Positions 25,577-34,943 of a stretch of DNA of 64,000 bases are shown here, piece by piece. Each line of letters opens with the position of its first letter. The first letter of the stretch is position 1. This stretch comes from Pseudobacter sp. (GTDB lineage: Bacteria; Bacteroidota; Bacteroidia; Chitinophagales; Chitinophagaceae). The stretch lies in assembly GCA_017849455.1 (NCBI GenBank), contig JAFIGX010000010.1:62001-126000 (forward strand), written 5' to 3'. A program made the position numbers and the translations under genes. Under the pieces are notes generated by a model. The model saw only the letters and a program-made list of their open reading frames with translations. It was not told where the DNA came from and did no database searches.

Positions 25577-26038
25577 TTAATTTTGATATTTTAATAATGC
25601 TAATGATGAATTGATGGGTGCTGAAGTGGAAGGCGTTTTGTACACCGTACCCGATATCACCATGGTCTTACTCTGTTGCGAATTGTATTGTATCGTGATG
25701 GTCTTGTTGAAGTAACCTTCCGCAGCGGCGTTATACCCGACTTTGATGGTGGCGGAAGCGCCCGGTTTAATAGGGTCGCGGCTCCATTCCGGTGTGGTGC
25801 AGCCACAGGAAGCCTGCACATTGTCGAGCAATAATGGTGTGTCGCCGGAATTGACGATGGTGAAATTATGCGTCACCGGACGGCCCTGGGGGATCTTACC
25901 GAAATCGAAACCTGTTTCTTTCAGTTGCAACACTTCAGGAACGGGCTTAACAATATTACCAGTATTGGTCTGGGCTTTTGTTGCCAGTCCTGCCAATATC
26001 ACCACCATGAACATCCACGATCTTCTGATCATATCCAT
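25577..26038 (-). CDS. DUF1573 secreted protein, copy 1
   Basis: 153 residues with a signal peptide (MVVILAGLATKA) and one DUF1573 domain: LKETGFDFGKIPQGRPVTHNF, VQASCGCTTPEWSRDPIKPG and YNSQQSKTMVISGTV. It shares the layout and the CGCTTP motif of the next gene, which indicates an old duplication. It is first in a two-gene unit read away from the divergent E1 gene. The ASGAxxVxY-like strand (TIKVGYNAAAEGYFNKTIT) fits an Ig-like fold. Probably periplasmic or surface-exposed; no function assigned. Confidence 0.9.
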   Translation of the reverse strand: MDMIRRSWMFMVVILAGLATKAQTNTGNIVKPVPEVLQLKETGFDFGKIPQGRPVTHNFTIVNSGDTPLLLDNVQASCGCTTPEWSRDPIKPGASATIKVGYNAAAEGYFNKTITIQYNSQQSKTMVISGTVYKTPSTSAPINSSLALLKYQN

Positions 26039-26064
26039 CTCGTTTAATGAATTGTTAACCTATT

Positions 26065-26072
26065 CAAAATTA
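26065..26072 (-). promoter_or_regulatory. Candidate -7 box of the DUF1573 operon
   Basis: The minus-strand octamer TAATTTTG fits TAnnTTTG and lies 27 bases before the ATG at 26038; no TTG is found 19 bases upstream. The rest of the 138-base divergent spacer also holds TACTTTTA (26165-26172), a one-mismatch -7 box 4 bases before the E1 start codon. Confidence 0.4.
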
Positions 26073-26176
26073 CATTATTAACGGACTAATGGAGAATAAA
26101 TTTTAGGGTTAATGACAATTTTTTAACATCTATAGAAAAAGCAAATATTTGGGTATATTATTAATACTTTTACGCC

Positions 26177-28570
26177 ATGGAAAACACCATGCACAATTCA
26201 TTGTTAGCCAACGAAAAACTCTCCTTCGACAAATTCCGCGAAGAAGTGTTGAAAGACTACCGGCTGGCCTGTGAAAGCAGGGAAGCCAGTTTGCTCGGAC
26301 GCAAAGAAGTGCTCACCGGCAAAGCCAAGTTCGGGATCTTTGGCGATGGCAAAGAAGTGGCGCAGATCGCGGCGGCAAAATTTTTCCGCAATGGCGATTT
26401 CCTGTCGGGGTATTACCGCGATCAAACCTTCGCCTTTGCTACACGGCAAGCCAGCATGGAAGAGTTTTTTGCACAGCTCTATGCCGATCCCGATACGGCC
26501 AATGATCCCCACAGTGCAGGCCGACAGATGAACTCCCATTTCGCTACACCGCTTGTAGACGAAGAAGGCAACTGGCTCGACCTGGTGAACCGCAGGAACA
26601 TCGCTGCCGGCCTGGCCCCCACTGCCGGCCAGATGCCACGCTCCCTGGGCCTCGCCCTGGCATCCCGCTTGTTCCGGCACTCCGAAGCGCTCCACGACAT
26701 GCATGAGCTGAGCGATGATGGCAATGAAATATGCTTCTGTACTATCGGTGATGCCTCCACGTCGGAAGGGCATTTCTGGGAAACCATCAACGCTGCCGGT
26801 GTATTGCAGGTGCCCCTGGCTGTTTTTGTTTGGGATGATGGATACGGCATCTCCGTCCCCAAAAAATACCAGACTACCAAGGGCTCCATCTCCGAAGCCC
26901 TGAAAGGCATGCAGAAAAAGGACAACACCAATGGATTCGATATCTATAAAGTGAAGGCATGGGATTATGCCGGGATGTGCGAAGTATTCGAATCGGCCAT
27001 TCAGAAGATCCGCGATACCCATATACCTGCCTTATTCCATGTGGAAGAGGTAACACAGCCGCAAGGCCATTCTACTTCAGGTAGCCATGAACGTTATAAG
27101 AGCCCTGAACAACTGGAATGGGAGCGCGAATGGGACGGTAATAAGAAAATCAGGGAATGGATAATCGAGAACGAACTGGCCAATGAAGATGAACTGCACC
27201 AGGTGGAAATAAAGGCGAAAGAATATGTGCGCGACAGCAAGCAAAGGGCCTGGGAGAATTTCTGTGCGCCCATCAAAGAACAGGTAAACCAATCGGTAGC
27301 CCTGTTCAACGAAATGATCGGTCATGGCGACGACCCTCATGGCGAAATTGCACAGATAAAACAGGAATTGGCTACCAACCGCGAACCCCTGCGAAAAGAT
27401 GTGCTGCATGCCCTGCACACAGTGCTCGATCTCGCCGGTGATTCCCTCCATGCAGCGCCCGTTCGGGAATACTATCATTCCCTGCGGGAAGAAGGATATG
27501 CTTTGTACGATTCCAAATTGTACGATGAAAGCCCGAAGAGCCCCATTAAAGTGGCCGCCACCGAACTGCATTATGCGGCAGATGCGCCCATGGTCAATGG
27601 ATACGAGATCCTCAATAAATATTTCGATGTGCTTTTCAGCAGCAATCCTAAAGTACTGGCATTCGGGGAAGATGTGGGTAAGATCGGCGACGTGAACCAG
27701 GGCTTTGCCGGGTTGCAGTCAAAATATGGTATACATCGCATATTCGATACAGCTATCCGTGAGCTCACGATCATGGGACAGGGCATCGGCCTTGCCATGC
27801 GCGGCCTCCGCCCCATTGCCGAGATCCAGTATCTCGATTATCTCCTGTACGGGTTGCAGCCATTGAGTGATGATGCGGCAACGCTGCACTGGCGTACCAA
27901 AGGCCGGCAGAGCTGCCCGCTGATCGTTCGCACACGCGGCCACCGGCTGGAAGGCATCTGGCATAGCGGCTCACCGCTGGGCATGATGCTGCATTCACTG
28001 AGAGGGATGCATATCTGTGTGCCACGCAATATGGTGCAGGCCGCCGGTATGTACAATACATTACTCGAAGGCAATGATCCCGCTATCGTGGTGGAATGCC
28101 TCAATGGATACAGGCTCAAAGAAAAATTACCGGCCGATCTTCTCGGGTACCGCGTACCGCTGGGTATACCGGAGATCATCCGGGAAGGTACCGATATCAC
28201 CATCGTATCTTATGGTTCCATGCTGCGCGTGATCCAGGAAGCTGCTGTCAGACTGGAAAAGAACGGGATCGATTGTGAGATCGTGGACGTACAAACGCTG
28301 TTACCTTTCGATCTTCACCAGGTGATCCTCGCATCACTGAAAAAGACCAATCGCATAGTCTTCATCGATGAGGACGTACCCGGTGGCGCCTGTGGATTCA
28401 TGTTCAATGAAGTGATGGAAAAGCAAGGCGGATACCGCTGGCTCGATGTAGCCCCCCGTACCATCACCGGCAAAGACCATCGCCCCAGTTATGGCAGCGA
28501 CGGGGATTATTTCAGTAAACCCAACACGGAAGAGATCGTAGACGTGATCAGGGAAATGCTGGCCGAGTAA
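26177..28570 (+). CDS. 2-oxoacid dehydrogenase E1, fused alpha and beta subunits
   Basis: 797 residues. The alpha half (about 1-380) has AGRQMNSHF and the thiamine diphosphate motif GDASTSEGHFWETIN ... WDDGYGISV (from about residue 192). The beta half (about 455-797) has VLAFGEDVGKIGDVNQGF, FDTAIRELTIMGQGIGLAM, PIAEIQYLDYLLYGLQP and the transketolase C-terminal part with VVECLNGYRLKEK and DIVTVQTLLPFDL-like residues. Fused E1 proteins of this kind are typical of Bacteroidota and decarboxylate branched-chain 2-oxo acids or pyruvate, passing the acyl group to E2 lipoyl arms. No E2 or E3 gene is nearby, so the substrate is not fixed by context. It stands alone, divergent from the DUF1573 pair. 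Confidence 0.92.
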   Translation: MENTMHNSLLANEKLSFDKFREEVLKDYRLACESREASLLGRKEVLTGKAKFGIFGDGKEVAQIAAAKFFRNGDFLSGYYRDQTFAFATRQASMEEFFAQLYADPDTANDPHSAGRQMNSHFATPLVDEEGNWLDLVNRRNIAAGLAPTAGQMPRSLGLALASRLFRHSEALHDMHELSDDGNEICFCTIGDASTSEGHFWETINAAGVLQVPLAVFVWDDGYGISVPKKYQTTKGSISEALKGMQKKDNTNGFDIYKVKAWDYAGMCEVFESAIQKIRDTHIPALFHVEEVTQPQGHSTSGSHERYKSPEQLEWEREWDGNKKIREWIIENELANEDELHQVEIKAKEYVRDSKQRAWENFCAPIKEQVNQSVALFNEMIGHGDDPHGEIAQIKQELATNREPLRKDVLHALHTVLDLAGDSLHAAPVREYYHSLREEGYALYDSKLYDESPKSPIKVAATELHYAADAPMVNGYEILNKYFDVLFSSNPKVLAFGEDVGKIGDVNQGFAGLQSKYGIHRIFDTAIRELTIMGQGIGLAMRGLRPIAEIQYLDYLLYGLQPLSDDAATLHWRTKGRQSCPLIVRTRGHRLEGIWHSGSPLGMMLHSLRGMHICVPRNMVQAAGMYNTLLEGNDPAIVVECLNGYRLKEKLPADLLGYRVPLGIPEIIREGTDITIVSYGSMLRVIQEAAVRLEKNGIDCEIVDVQTLLPFDLHQVILASLKKTNRIVFIDEDVPGGACGFMFNEVMEKQGGYRWLDVAPRTITGKDHRPSYGSDGDYFSKPNTEEIVDVIREMLAE

Positions 28571-28600
28571 ACGGCCACGGTCAATCTCTGGCTACTGCTC

Positions 28601-28732
28601 ATGAATAACCACTTCCTTTATGTGATCGAAATTCTCGGTACGATCGCCTTCACCCTCTCAGGCGCTTTCCAGGCGATAGAGAAAAAGCTGCGTCTTTCAC
28701 CGGAGATATATTCTTCTGCCTGCATTCTATAA
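28601..28732 (+). pseudogene. TRIC/YicG (UPF0126) channel, N-terminal remnant
   Basis: ATG at 28601 starts a 43-codon frame whose first 29 residues (MNNHFLYVIEILGTIAFTLS, then GAFQAIEKK) match the first transmembrane helix of TRIC/UPF0126 membrane proteins, including the G-x-x-x-F-x-x-S-G pattern. An intact gene would have about 200 codons in two repeated halves; here the match stops abruptly and the frame ends after 14 unrelated residues. It begins 30 bases after the E1 stop. A deletion has removed the remainder. Confidence 0.6.
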
Positions 28733-28738
28733 ATAGCG

Positions 28739-29077
28739 ATGCCATCTAAATCATTCAACATGCTTACATCCGCGGAAAAAAGGTTTGTCAGGTATTGGGA
28801 GGAACAAAGGAAAGGGGGGAGATGGTCATACCTGTTACTATATATACTGGCCGGCACTTTTATCGCTTCGATCGTGCTGCTCTTTGTATTGCACATGTGG
28901 GCAGTGGATTTCGAGGGAAGGGAATGGCTGATCCCCATCACCAGTTTCGTGATCATTACTGTTGTCACCAATCTTACCTGGATGAGGAATGAGAAAAGAT
29001 TCAAAACCATTATCCGACGCGAAATGGAGAATGGTAAGAATGAAAGCGAAACAGGTGTCGGGGTCGATAAAAAATGA
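28739..29077 (+). CDS. Small membrane protein with two helices
   Basis: 112 residues. Predicted topology: a short cytoplasmic start (MLTSAEKRFVRYWEEQRKGG), a first helix YLLLYILAGTFIASIVLLF, a short loop with DFEGREW, a second helix LIPITSFVIITVVTNLTW, and a charged tail (RNEKRFKTIIRREME). No recognised family. ATG at 28763 is an alternative start that would put MLTSAEKRF first. Its TGA directly abuts the stop of the convergent yebC gene with no base between them, so both ends overlap in transcription. Confidence 0.65.
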   Translation: MPSKSFNMLTSAEKRFVRYWEEQRKGGRWSYLLLYILAGTFIASIVLLFVLHMWAVDFEGREWLIPITSFVIITVVTNLTWMRNEKRFKTIIRREMENGKNESETGVGVDKK

Positions 29078-29800
29078 TCAGGCAAGATTGTGGAATACCT
29101 TCTGCACATCGTCATCCTGCTCGAGACGGTCTACCAGCTTTAATACATCCTGCGCCTGCTCTTCCGACAGTTCAACCGTGGTGGTAGGGATCCATTCCAC
29201 CTCTGCGCTGATCGGCGTGGCGCCTTTTTCTTCCAGCGCTTTCTGCATATTGCCAAAATCTGTGAAAGCCACGCGGATCACCAGCACGTTTTCCCCATTC
29301 TCTCCGGTGCCTTCGCCCATTTCTTCCAGTCCATGGTCGATCAGCTCCAATTCCAGCTCATCCTGGCTCAACCCTTCGGGTTTCAGTTTGAACACACCCA
29401 TTTTCTTGAACTGGAAACTTACGCTGCCGCTGTTGCCGAGGGCCCCGTTTCCTTTATTGAAATGGGACTTCACATTGGCCACGGTGCGAACATGGTTATC
29501 GGTGGCTGTTTCTACGAGTACAGCCACTCCATGCGGCGCATAGCCCTCATAAAGGATCTCCTCGTAGTTTTCCATCTCCTTGCCGCTGGCGCGTTTGATG
29601 GCAGCTTCCACGCGGTCTTTGGGCATGTTCACGCTCTTGGCGTTCTGCATCACGCGGCGCAGGGCAGGGTTCGTATTCGGGTCCGGGCCACCTGCTTTTA
29701 CAGCGATCGCAATTTCTTTTCCAATGCGGCTAAACTGTTTAGCCATCCGGTCCCACCGCGCAAACATGGTGGATTTACGTACTTCAAATATCCGGCCCAT
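29078..29800 (-). CDS. yebC: YebC/PmpR family protein (TACO1-like)
   Basis: 240 residues covering the whole family: N-terminal helical domain with [22 protein letters not shown] and [22 protein letters not shown], then [10 protein letters not shown], the central [22 protein letters not shown] and [21 protein letters not shown], and an acidic C-terminal domain. The family was annotated as transcription regulators; recent work on relatives links it to translation at proline-rich stretches. The gene is monocistronic by position, converging exactly on the stop of the small membrane protein gene at 29077. Confidence 0.95.
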   Translation of the reverse strand: MGRIFEVRKSTMFARWDRMAKQFSRIGKEIAIAVKAGGPDPNTNPALRRVMQNAKSVNMPKDRVEAAIKRASGKEMENYEEILYEGYAPHGVAVLVETATDNHVRTVANVKSHFNKGNGALGNSGSVSFQFKKMGVFKLKPEGLSQDELELELIDHGLEEMGEGTGENGENVLVIRVAFTDFGNMQKALEEKGATPISAEVEWIPTTTVELSEEQAQDVLKLVDRLEQDDDVQKVFHNLA

Positions 29801-29880
29801 ACTATTTGATTACAGATGATAGTTTTTAATGATAATGACCCCTGGTTGCAGGGGTTGCAAAAATACTTCAATGGCTTCTT

Positions 29881-29920
29881 ATAAAAAAACGTCCCGTCAA
29901 CTGACGGGACGTTTTTTTAT
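29881..29920 (-). terminator. Palindromic terminator of the amino acid permease gene
   Basis: Two 17-nt arms (core ACGTCCCGTCA and its complement) with A and T tracts at the flanks, 16 bases after the stop of the minus-strand permease gene. Symmetric, so it may act on both strands. Confidence 0.9.
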
Positions 29921-29935
29921 TCATTTAGGCAGGAG

Positions 29936-31423
29936 CTACAAATGATTGAGCTTGCTCCTGGATTTACTGTAGCTGAAATAGATCACCAGACCGATGGCCA
30001 TCCATACCAGGGCGGTGAGTTGGGTAATATGGTCGAGCGAAACGATCATGGCAGTACAAACGATCACACCCATGGTAGACACGAACGGAACGACCGGCGT
30101 TCTGAAAGGCCGTACCACCGTAGGGTCCGATTTACGCATGATCCATACCCCTGCACTTACCAGCACGAAAGCAAAGAGGGTACCGATACTGGTCAGGTCG
30201 CCCGCCATGTGGCCGGGAATAAAACCGGCAAAGGCGCCTACGAACAGGAACAGGATGACATTCGATTTGTAGGGGGTCCTGAATTTAGGATGCAGATCGG
30301 CAAACACTTTCGGGAGCAATCCATCGCTGGCCATAGAATAGAACACCCGGCTCTGTCCCAGTAACATCACGAGGATCACGGAAGAGAAGCCTGCCAGGAT
30401 GGCGACAGTGACCAGCGTTGCCAGCCATTCATGATTGGCCATATAAGTCTGGATGGCATAAGCAACCGAAGCTTCGCGGCCAGCTTTCTGGAAATCGGTG
30501 AAAGGCGCCACACCTGTCAATACCCAGGAGAATAAGATATAAAGGATGGTGCAGATGACCAGTGATCCGAGGATACCGATCGGCATGTCCTTTTTCGGGT
30601 TCTTGGCTTCCTGGGCTGCTGTCGATACCGCATCGAAGCCGATAAATGCGAAGAATACGATCGCTGCTCCGCGCAGTACACCTAAGAAACCATGGTTGAA
30701 GGTGGGGGCATAGGAGTAAGAGGACCCATCAGGCAGGATAGCGGGCGGATGGTCGGCCGGGATAAAGTACGGCACATGGTTCTCCGGTTTGATGAATTGC
30801 CAGCCCACTGCGATAAAGATGAGCACGATGGCCACTTTCACGAATACGATGATGGCATTCACGATCGCTGATTCCTGTGTTCCCTTGATCAATAACAGGG
30901 AGAGCAGTAATAAGATGAGTAAGGCAGGTGCATTGAAGATACCGGTATGCATCACCCCGTTGGCATCCATCGCGGATTCCAACGGCGAGTGGCACCATTC
31001 GTATGGTATTGCCCCCCCCAGCAAATTGTTGAGGTATTCACTCCATGCAATGGATACCGTTGCCGCGCCTAACGCATATTCCAGGACAAGCGCCCAGCCG
31101 ATGATCCAGGCCACCAGTTCACCCATAGTGGCATACGCATACGTATAAGCACTGCCAGCAATGGGGATCATCGACGCGAACTCTGCATAGCACAGACCCG
31201 CAAAGGCACAACCAACGGCTGCTATGATGAAGGAGACGGTAACAGCCGGACCAGCATGACCGCCGGCAGCGGCAGCAGTACGCACGAACAGACCGGCGCC
31301 AATAATGGCGCCAATGCCGAGTGCCACCAGGTTGCCGGCGCCAAGTGTGCGTTTCAATCCTTTTTCAGAATCGGCAGCCTGGGCCAGCAGGGCTGTTAAA
31401 GATTTTTTTCTGAACAAACTCAT
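29936..31423 (-). CDS. APC-family amino acid permease
   Basis: 495 residues with about twelve membrane helices. Helix 1 carries the APC signature GIGAIIGAGLFVRTA; other landmarks are AGLCYAEFASMIPIAGSAYTY split over helices 2-3, FFAFIGFDAVSTAAQEAKNPKKD (helix 6 unwound segment and following loop) and FRTPVVPFV. This arrangement is that of cationic/branched amino acid transporters of the CAT/YfnA group. It should import amino acids across the inner membrane. Monocistronic, with a terminator after its stop and a 205-base divergent spacer before gltP-like. Specific substrate unknown. Confidence 0.9.
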   Translation of the reverse strand: MSLFRKKSLTALLAQAADSEKGLKRTLGAGNLVALGIGAIIGAGLFVRTAAAAGGHAGPAVTVSFIIAAVGCAFAGLCYAEFASMIPIAGSAYTYAYATMGELVAWIIGWALVLEYALGAATVSIAWSEYLNNLLGGAIPYEWCHSPLESAMDANGVMHTGIFNAPALLILLLLSLLLIKGTQESAIVNAIIVFVKVAIVLIFIAVGWQFIKPENHVPYFIPADHPPAILPDGSSYSYAPTFNHGFLGVLRGAAIVFFAFIGFDAVSTAAQEAKNPKKDMPIGILGSLVICTILYILFSWVLTGVAPFTDFQKAGREASVAYAIQTYMANHEWLATLVTVAILAGFSSVILVMLLGQSRVFYSMASDGLLPKVFADLHPKFRTPYKSNVILFLFVGAFAGFIPGHMAGDLTSIGTLFAFVLVSAGVWIMRKSDPTVVRPFRTPVVPFVSTMGVIVCTAMIVSLDHITQLTALVWMAIGLVIYFSYSKSRSKLNHL

Positions 31424-31556
31424 AACAGTTAGTTATCGTTTTTTTACTGTGACTTAATGAGGTTAACAATCAGATATAAGGCCGAAAGATAATGATTTAT
31501 TAAATTGACCAAAGTAAAAATATACCAGGCGGCAGTCCCGGTTGACAAGCCAGATT

Positions 31557-31580
31557 AAGCCCTCATAAACAGGGCTTTTT
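31557..31580 (+). terminator. Orphan terminator-like hairpin before the dicarboxylate symporter gene
   Basis: AAGCCCT (31557-31563), 7-nt loop, AGGGCTT (31571-31577) then TTT. It reads as a terminator on the plus strand, yet no plus-strand gene lies upstream within 2 kb. It may be an attenuator for the gene at 31629 or the end of an unseen small RNA. Confidence 0.5.
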
Positions 31581-31628
31581 ATCCATTAAGTACTATATTG
31601 CGTGCCATAATTTACAAGAACAGCTTGC

Positions 31629-32891
31629 ATGAAAAAGAACCGGCTGACTTTATACATATTGGCTGCTATGGCTTTAGGCATCATTGTCGGGTATATTGTC
31701 CACTCCTCCGCTTCGCCTGAAACCATCAAATCCTTCTCGAAAAATATCAACCTCCTGGGCAAGGTCTTTATCAGGCTGGTCCAAATGATCATCGCACCCC
31801 TGGTCTTTGCCACGCTGGTGGTAGGCATCGCCAAGCTCGGCGACCTCAAATCGGTAGGCAGGGTAGGCGGTAAGGCCATCCTCTGGTTCATTACAGCTTC
31901 CCTGGTCTCTTTGTTATTAGGACTGATACTGGTGAACCTGCTCCATCCTGGAGATTATATCGATCTCGCTCATGCCGATAAGGAAGGGGTGAAAGATCTC
32001 ATGGCCAAGACCCAGGAATTCTCCCTCGAAAAATTCGTGGAGCATATCATTCCCCGGAGCGTGCTCGAATCCATGGCCAATAACGAGATCCTCCAACTCG
32101 TGGTATTCAGTATCTTCTTTGGTGTGGCCATGACATCCCTCGGCGATTATGGCAAACCGCTCATCAAGGCCCTCGATATCGTGTCGCACGTGATCCTCAA
32201 AATGGTGGGCTATGTGATGAGCTTCGCTCCACTCGGCGTCTTCGGCGCACTCACAGCAGTGGTGGCCACGAAAGGATTGGGCATCTTCAAATTCTATATC
32301 ATTTATTTCAGCTATTTCTTGTTGGGCATTGCCATTCTCTGGGCCATCCTCATCGGGGCCGGCTATCTGGTATTGGGACAACGTACTACTTCCCTCCTCA
32401 AGAGGATCGGCCAGCCATTGCTGATCGCCTTCAGCACTACCAGCAGTGAAGCGGTATTCCCCAAGCTCACCGAAGAACTGGAAAGGTTCGGTTGTAGGAA
32501 TAAGATCGTCTCTTTTGTATTACCATTGGGTTATTCTTTCAACCTCGATGGCAGTATGATGTATATGACATTTGCCAGTCTGGCCATTGCACAAGCCTAT
32601 AATGTTCCGCTCGACCTGGGCACGCAGCTTACCATGCTCCTGGTGCTGATGGTGACCAGCAAAGGGATCGCAGGCGTGCCACGGGCATCACTGGTGATCG
32701 TGCTGGCCACCTGTTCCATGTTCGGCATCCCACCGGAAGGTGTGGCCATCATTCTGCCTATCGATCATTTTTGTGATATGTTCAGGAGCATGACCAACGT
32801 GGTGGGCAATGCGCTGGCCACCAGCGTCGTTAGTAAATGGGAAGGAGAACTGGGGCCCGAACAGGAGGCCGGGGAGCAAATGGCCGCATAA
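31629..32891 (+). CDS. Dicarboxylate/amino acid:cation symporter (DAACS family)
   Basis: 420 residues with the glutamate-transporter fold: signatures AFSTTSSEAVFPKL (serine-rich hairpin HP1), LPLGYSFNLDGSMMYMTFA (helix 7 NMDGT-like motif, here NLDGS), VTSKGIAGVPRASLVI (HP2) and ILPIDHFCDMFRSMTNVVGNA (helix 8 substrate-binding Asp, Arg/Asn). It takes up C4-dicarboxylates, glutamate or aspartate with Na+ or H+. Helix 8 having D...R..N rather than the classical glutamate set leaves the substrate open. It is first in a close run with DedA, MFS and glycosyltransferase genes (gaps of 25, 5 and 27 bases). Confidence 0.93.
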   Translation: MKKNRLTLYILAAMALGIIVGYIVHSSASPETIKSFSKNINLLGKVFIRLVQMIIAPLVFATLVVGIAKLGDLKSVGRVGGKAILWFITASLVSLLLGLILVNLLHPGDYIDLAHADKEGVKDLMAKTQEFSLEKFVEHIIPRSVLESMANNEILQLVVFSIFFGVAMTSLGDYGKPLIKALDIVSHVILKMVGYVMSFAPLGVFGALTAVVATKGLGIFKFYIIYFSYFLLGIAILWAILIGAGYLVLGQRTTSLLKRIGQPLLIAFSTTSSEAVFPKLTEELERFGCRNKIVSFVLPLGYSFNLDGSMMYMTFASLAIAQAYNVPLDLGTQLTMLLVLMVTSKGIAGVPRASLVIVLATCSMFGIPPEGVAIILPIDHFCDMFRSMTNVVGNALATSVVSKWEGELGPEQEAGEQMAA

Positions 32892-32916
32892 ACTTTTTAA
32901 TAATAAGTAACATAGT

Positions 32917-33666
32917 ATGGACCTGATCTTGTTAGATTTTCAGTGGACGCAATTATTACAACCCCAGTTCTATATTGAAAATGGTGGCCTATGGTTATTG
33001 CTCTTCGTGATCTTCGCCGAAACCGGTTTGTTCGCAGGTTTCTTTTTACCCGGCGATTCCCTGCTGTTTGTGGCAGGTATCTATGCGCATGAAATGGATG
33101 ACAAGACCCATGCCCCAGGCATTACTCACCAGTTCCTGAAACTGCTGGGTATGGGCGATCTCCGGAATGAATGGGTCGACCTGGTAGTGTTGTGGCTGCT
33201 GATCTCCGTTTGCGGTATCCTCGGCAATATGGTAGGGTACTGGACAGGCAAAAAGATCGGCCCCTCCATGTATCACTGGAAAGATAACTTCATCTTCAAA
33301 CAAAGATTCCTGCACCAGGCGCACGATTTTTCTGAAAAACATGGTGGCGCCGCTATCATAGTGGCCCGGTTCCTCCCCATTATCCGCACCTTCGCACCTA
33401 TTGTGGCCGGTATCGTTGAAATGGACAGGAAAAAATTCACTTACTACAATATCGTCGGATGCCTTGCCTGGGTATTCAGTATGATCTTTGCAGGCCATTT
33501 CCTTCAAAAATGGCTGATGAGCGCTTTCGACTTCGATCTCAAACAACATTTAGAGATCATTGTACTTGGTATCGTGCTGGTGACCACCGCACCTGTTCTC
33601 ATCAAACTGGTCTTTGGTAAAAGGAAAAGCACGGGGAAAGTGCCGCCCACTCAAACACCTGAATAA
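32917..33666 (+). CDS. DedA-family membrane protein (VTT domain)
   Basis: 249 residues. The family motif FAETGLFAGFFLPGDSLLF lies near the N terminus (E and the F-x-P-G-D loop), followed by ILGNMVGYWTGKKIG, FKQRFLHQAHDFSEKHGG and ARFLPIIRTFAPIVAGI with the conserved arginines. DedA proteins sit in the inner membrane, move lipid carriers or phospholipids across it and support membrane potential and antimicrobial resistance in other bacteria. A charged tail (GKRKSTGKVPPTQTPE) ends it. Five bases separate it from the MFS gene downstream, so co-expression is likely. Confidence 0.93.
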   Translation: MDLILLDFQWTQLLQPQFYIENGGLWLLLFVIFAETGLFAGFFLPGDSLLFVAGIYAHEMDDKTHAPGITHQFLKLLGMGDLRNEWVDLVVLWLLISVCGILGNMVGYWTGKKIGPSMYHWKDNFIFKQRFLHQAHDFSEKHGGAAIIVARFLPIIRTFAPIVAGIVEMDRKKFTYYNIVGCLAWVFSMIFAGHFLQKWLMSAFDFDLKQHLEIIVLGIVLVTTAPVLIKLVFGKRKSTGKVPPTQTPE

Positions 33667-33671
33667 GCTAT

Positions 33672-34916
33672 ATGCAACTGCCATCTCAACCAAAACCTGC
33701 ATCCATCTTCAATATAGCCGTGATCGTGGCAGCACTCGGTTATTTTGTCGATATCTACGATCTGCTATTGTTCAGTATCATCCGTGTGCCCAGTCTCCAG
33801 TCGATGGGACTGACGCCCGAACAGATCACCAGCGATGGTGAGAGCATTATCAGTTGGCAAATGGCCGGACTGCTGCTCGGTGGGATCATCTGGGGTGTCA
33901 TGGGTGATAAGAAAGGCAGGCTAAGTGTACTCTTCGGCTCCATCATATTATATTCATTGGCCAATATCGCCAATGGGTTCGTAACGACTGTTGGACAATA
34001 TGCAGCCGTCCGGTTCATTGCAGGACTTGGCCTTGCCGGGGAACTGGGCGCCGGTATCACGCTGGTATCGGAGCTTACTCCAAAAGAAAAAAGGGGAGTG
34101 GCCACTTCGCTGGTAGCAGGGATCGGGCTGACGGGAGCAGTGGTGGCCTTCATCATGAAAGAAAATTTTGACTGGCGCACCTGTTATTTTATAGGTGGCG
34201 GTCTCGGGCTATTGTTATTGATCCTTCGTATTTCCGTATTCGAATCGGGCATGTTCCATGAAGTGAAGAAAATGCAGGTGCAGCGCGGTAATTTTCTTAT
34301 GCTGTTCAATAATGGTGATCGCTTCAGGCGATATATCGTCAGTATTCTGATAGGGCTACCGACCTGGTTCGTGATCGGTGTATTGGTCACCTTCTCCAAA
34401 GAATTTGGCGAGAAGATGGGCATCAAGGAGAAGATCGATTCGGGTAAAGCGATCATGTTCGCTTATGCCGCTATCTCGGTAGGGGATATCCTCATCGGTT
34501 TTATCAGCCAATGGTTCCGCAGCAGAAAGAAGGCCCTTTTCCTTTTTTATGGCATCACTATCATATTCATGATCTTATTCTTTACCGTTTTGTGGGATGG
34601 CAGCGCAAGCGCTATGTACTGGATTTGTGCAGGGCTTGGGTTCGGTACAGGATTTTGGGCCATCTTCGTTACAATGGGCGCCGAACAATTCGGTACGAAC
34701 CTGCGGGCTACGGCAGCCACCACGATACCGAATATGGTACGCGGATTGCTTGCCCTTTTCATCCTGCCGCTTTTCAAATGGTTAAGAGGCATCGATGGGG
34801 TTGGTTATGTGAATGGAGGAATGTATGCTGCCGTCATTCTCATGATCATCGCCATCATTGCGGGATCGATGACCAAAGAGACATTCGGCAAAGACCTGAA
34901 TTATGTGGAAAATTGA
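33672..34916 (+). CDS. MFS transporter, sugar or metabolite:H+ symporter type
   Basis: 414 residues with twelve predicted helices and a longer central loop. The first helix runs VIVAALGYFVDIYDLLLFSI; the helix 2-3 loop carries MGDKKGRLSVLFGS (MFS motif A), and RFIAGLGLAGELGAGITLV resembles the metabolite:H+ symporter (MHS) group, which imports dicarboxylates, amino acids or sugars. The second-half motif A is degenerate (ISQWFRSRKKALF). It follows dedA by 5 bases and precedes the glycosyltransferase by 27. Substrate unknown; an importer is more likely than a drug pump. Confidence 0.85.
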   Translation: MQLPSQPKPASIFNIAVIVAALGYFVDIYDLLLFSIIRVPSLQSMGLTPEQITSDGESIISWQMAGLLLGGIIWGVMGDKKGRLSVLFGSIILYSLANIANGFVTTVGQYAAVRFIAGLGLAGELGAGITLVSELTPKEKRGVATSLVAGIGLTGAVVAFIMKENFDWRTCYFIGGGLGLLLLILRISVFESGMFHEVKKMQVQRGNFLMLFNNGDRFRRYIVSILIGLPTWFVIGVLVTFSKEFGEKMGIKEKIDSGKAIMFAYAAISVGDILIGFISQWFRSRKKALFLFYGITIIFMILFFTVLWDGSASAMYWICAGLGFGTGFWAIFVTMGAEQFGTNLRATAATTIPNMVRGLLALFILPLFKWLRGIDGVGYVNGGMYAAVILMIIAIIAGSMTKETFGKDLNYVEN

Positions 34917-34943
34917 TCGTAGCGTTAAATCCCTTTTCGTGTC

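Noticed and set aside
26204..27022. 272-codon ORF antisense to the E1 gene
   Set aside because: Opposite to strong thiamine diphosphate motifs; no family resemblance.
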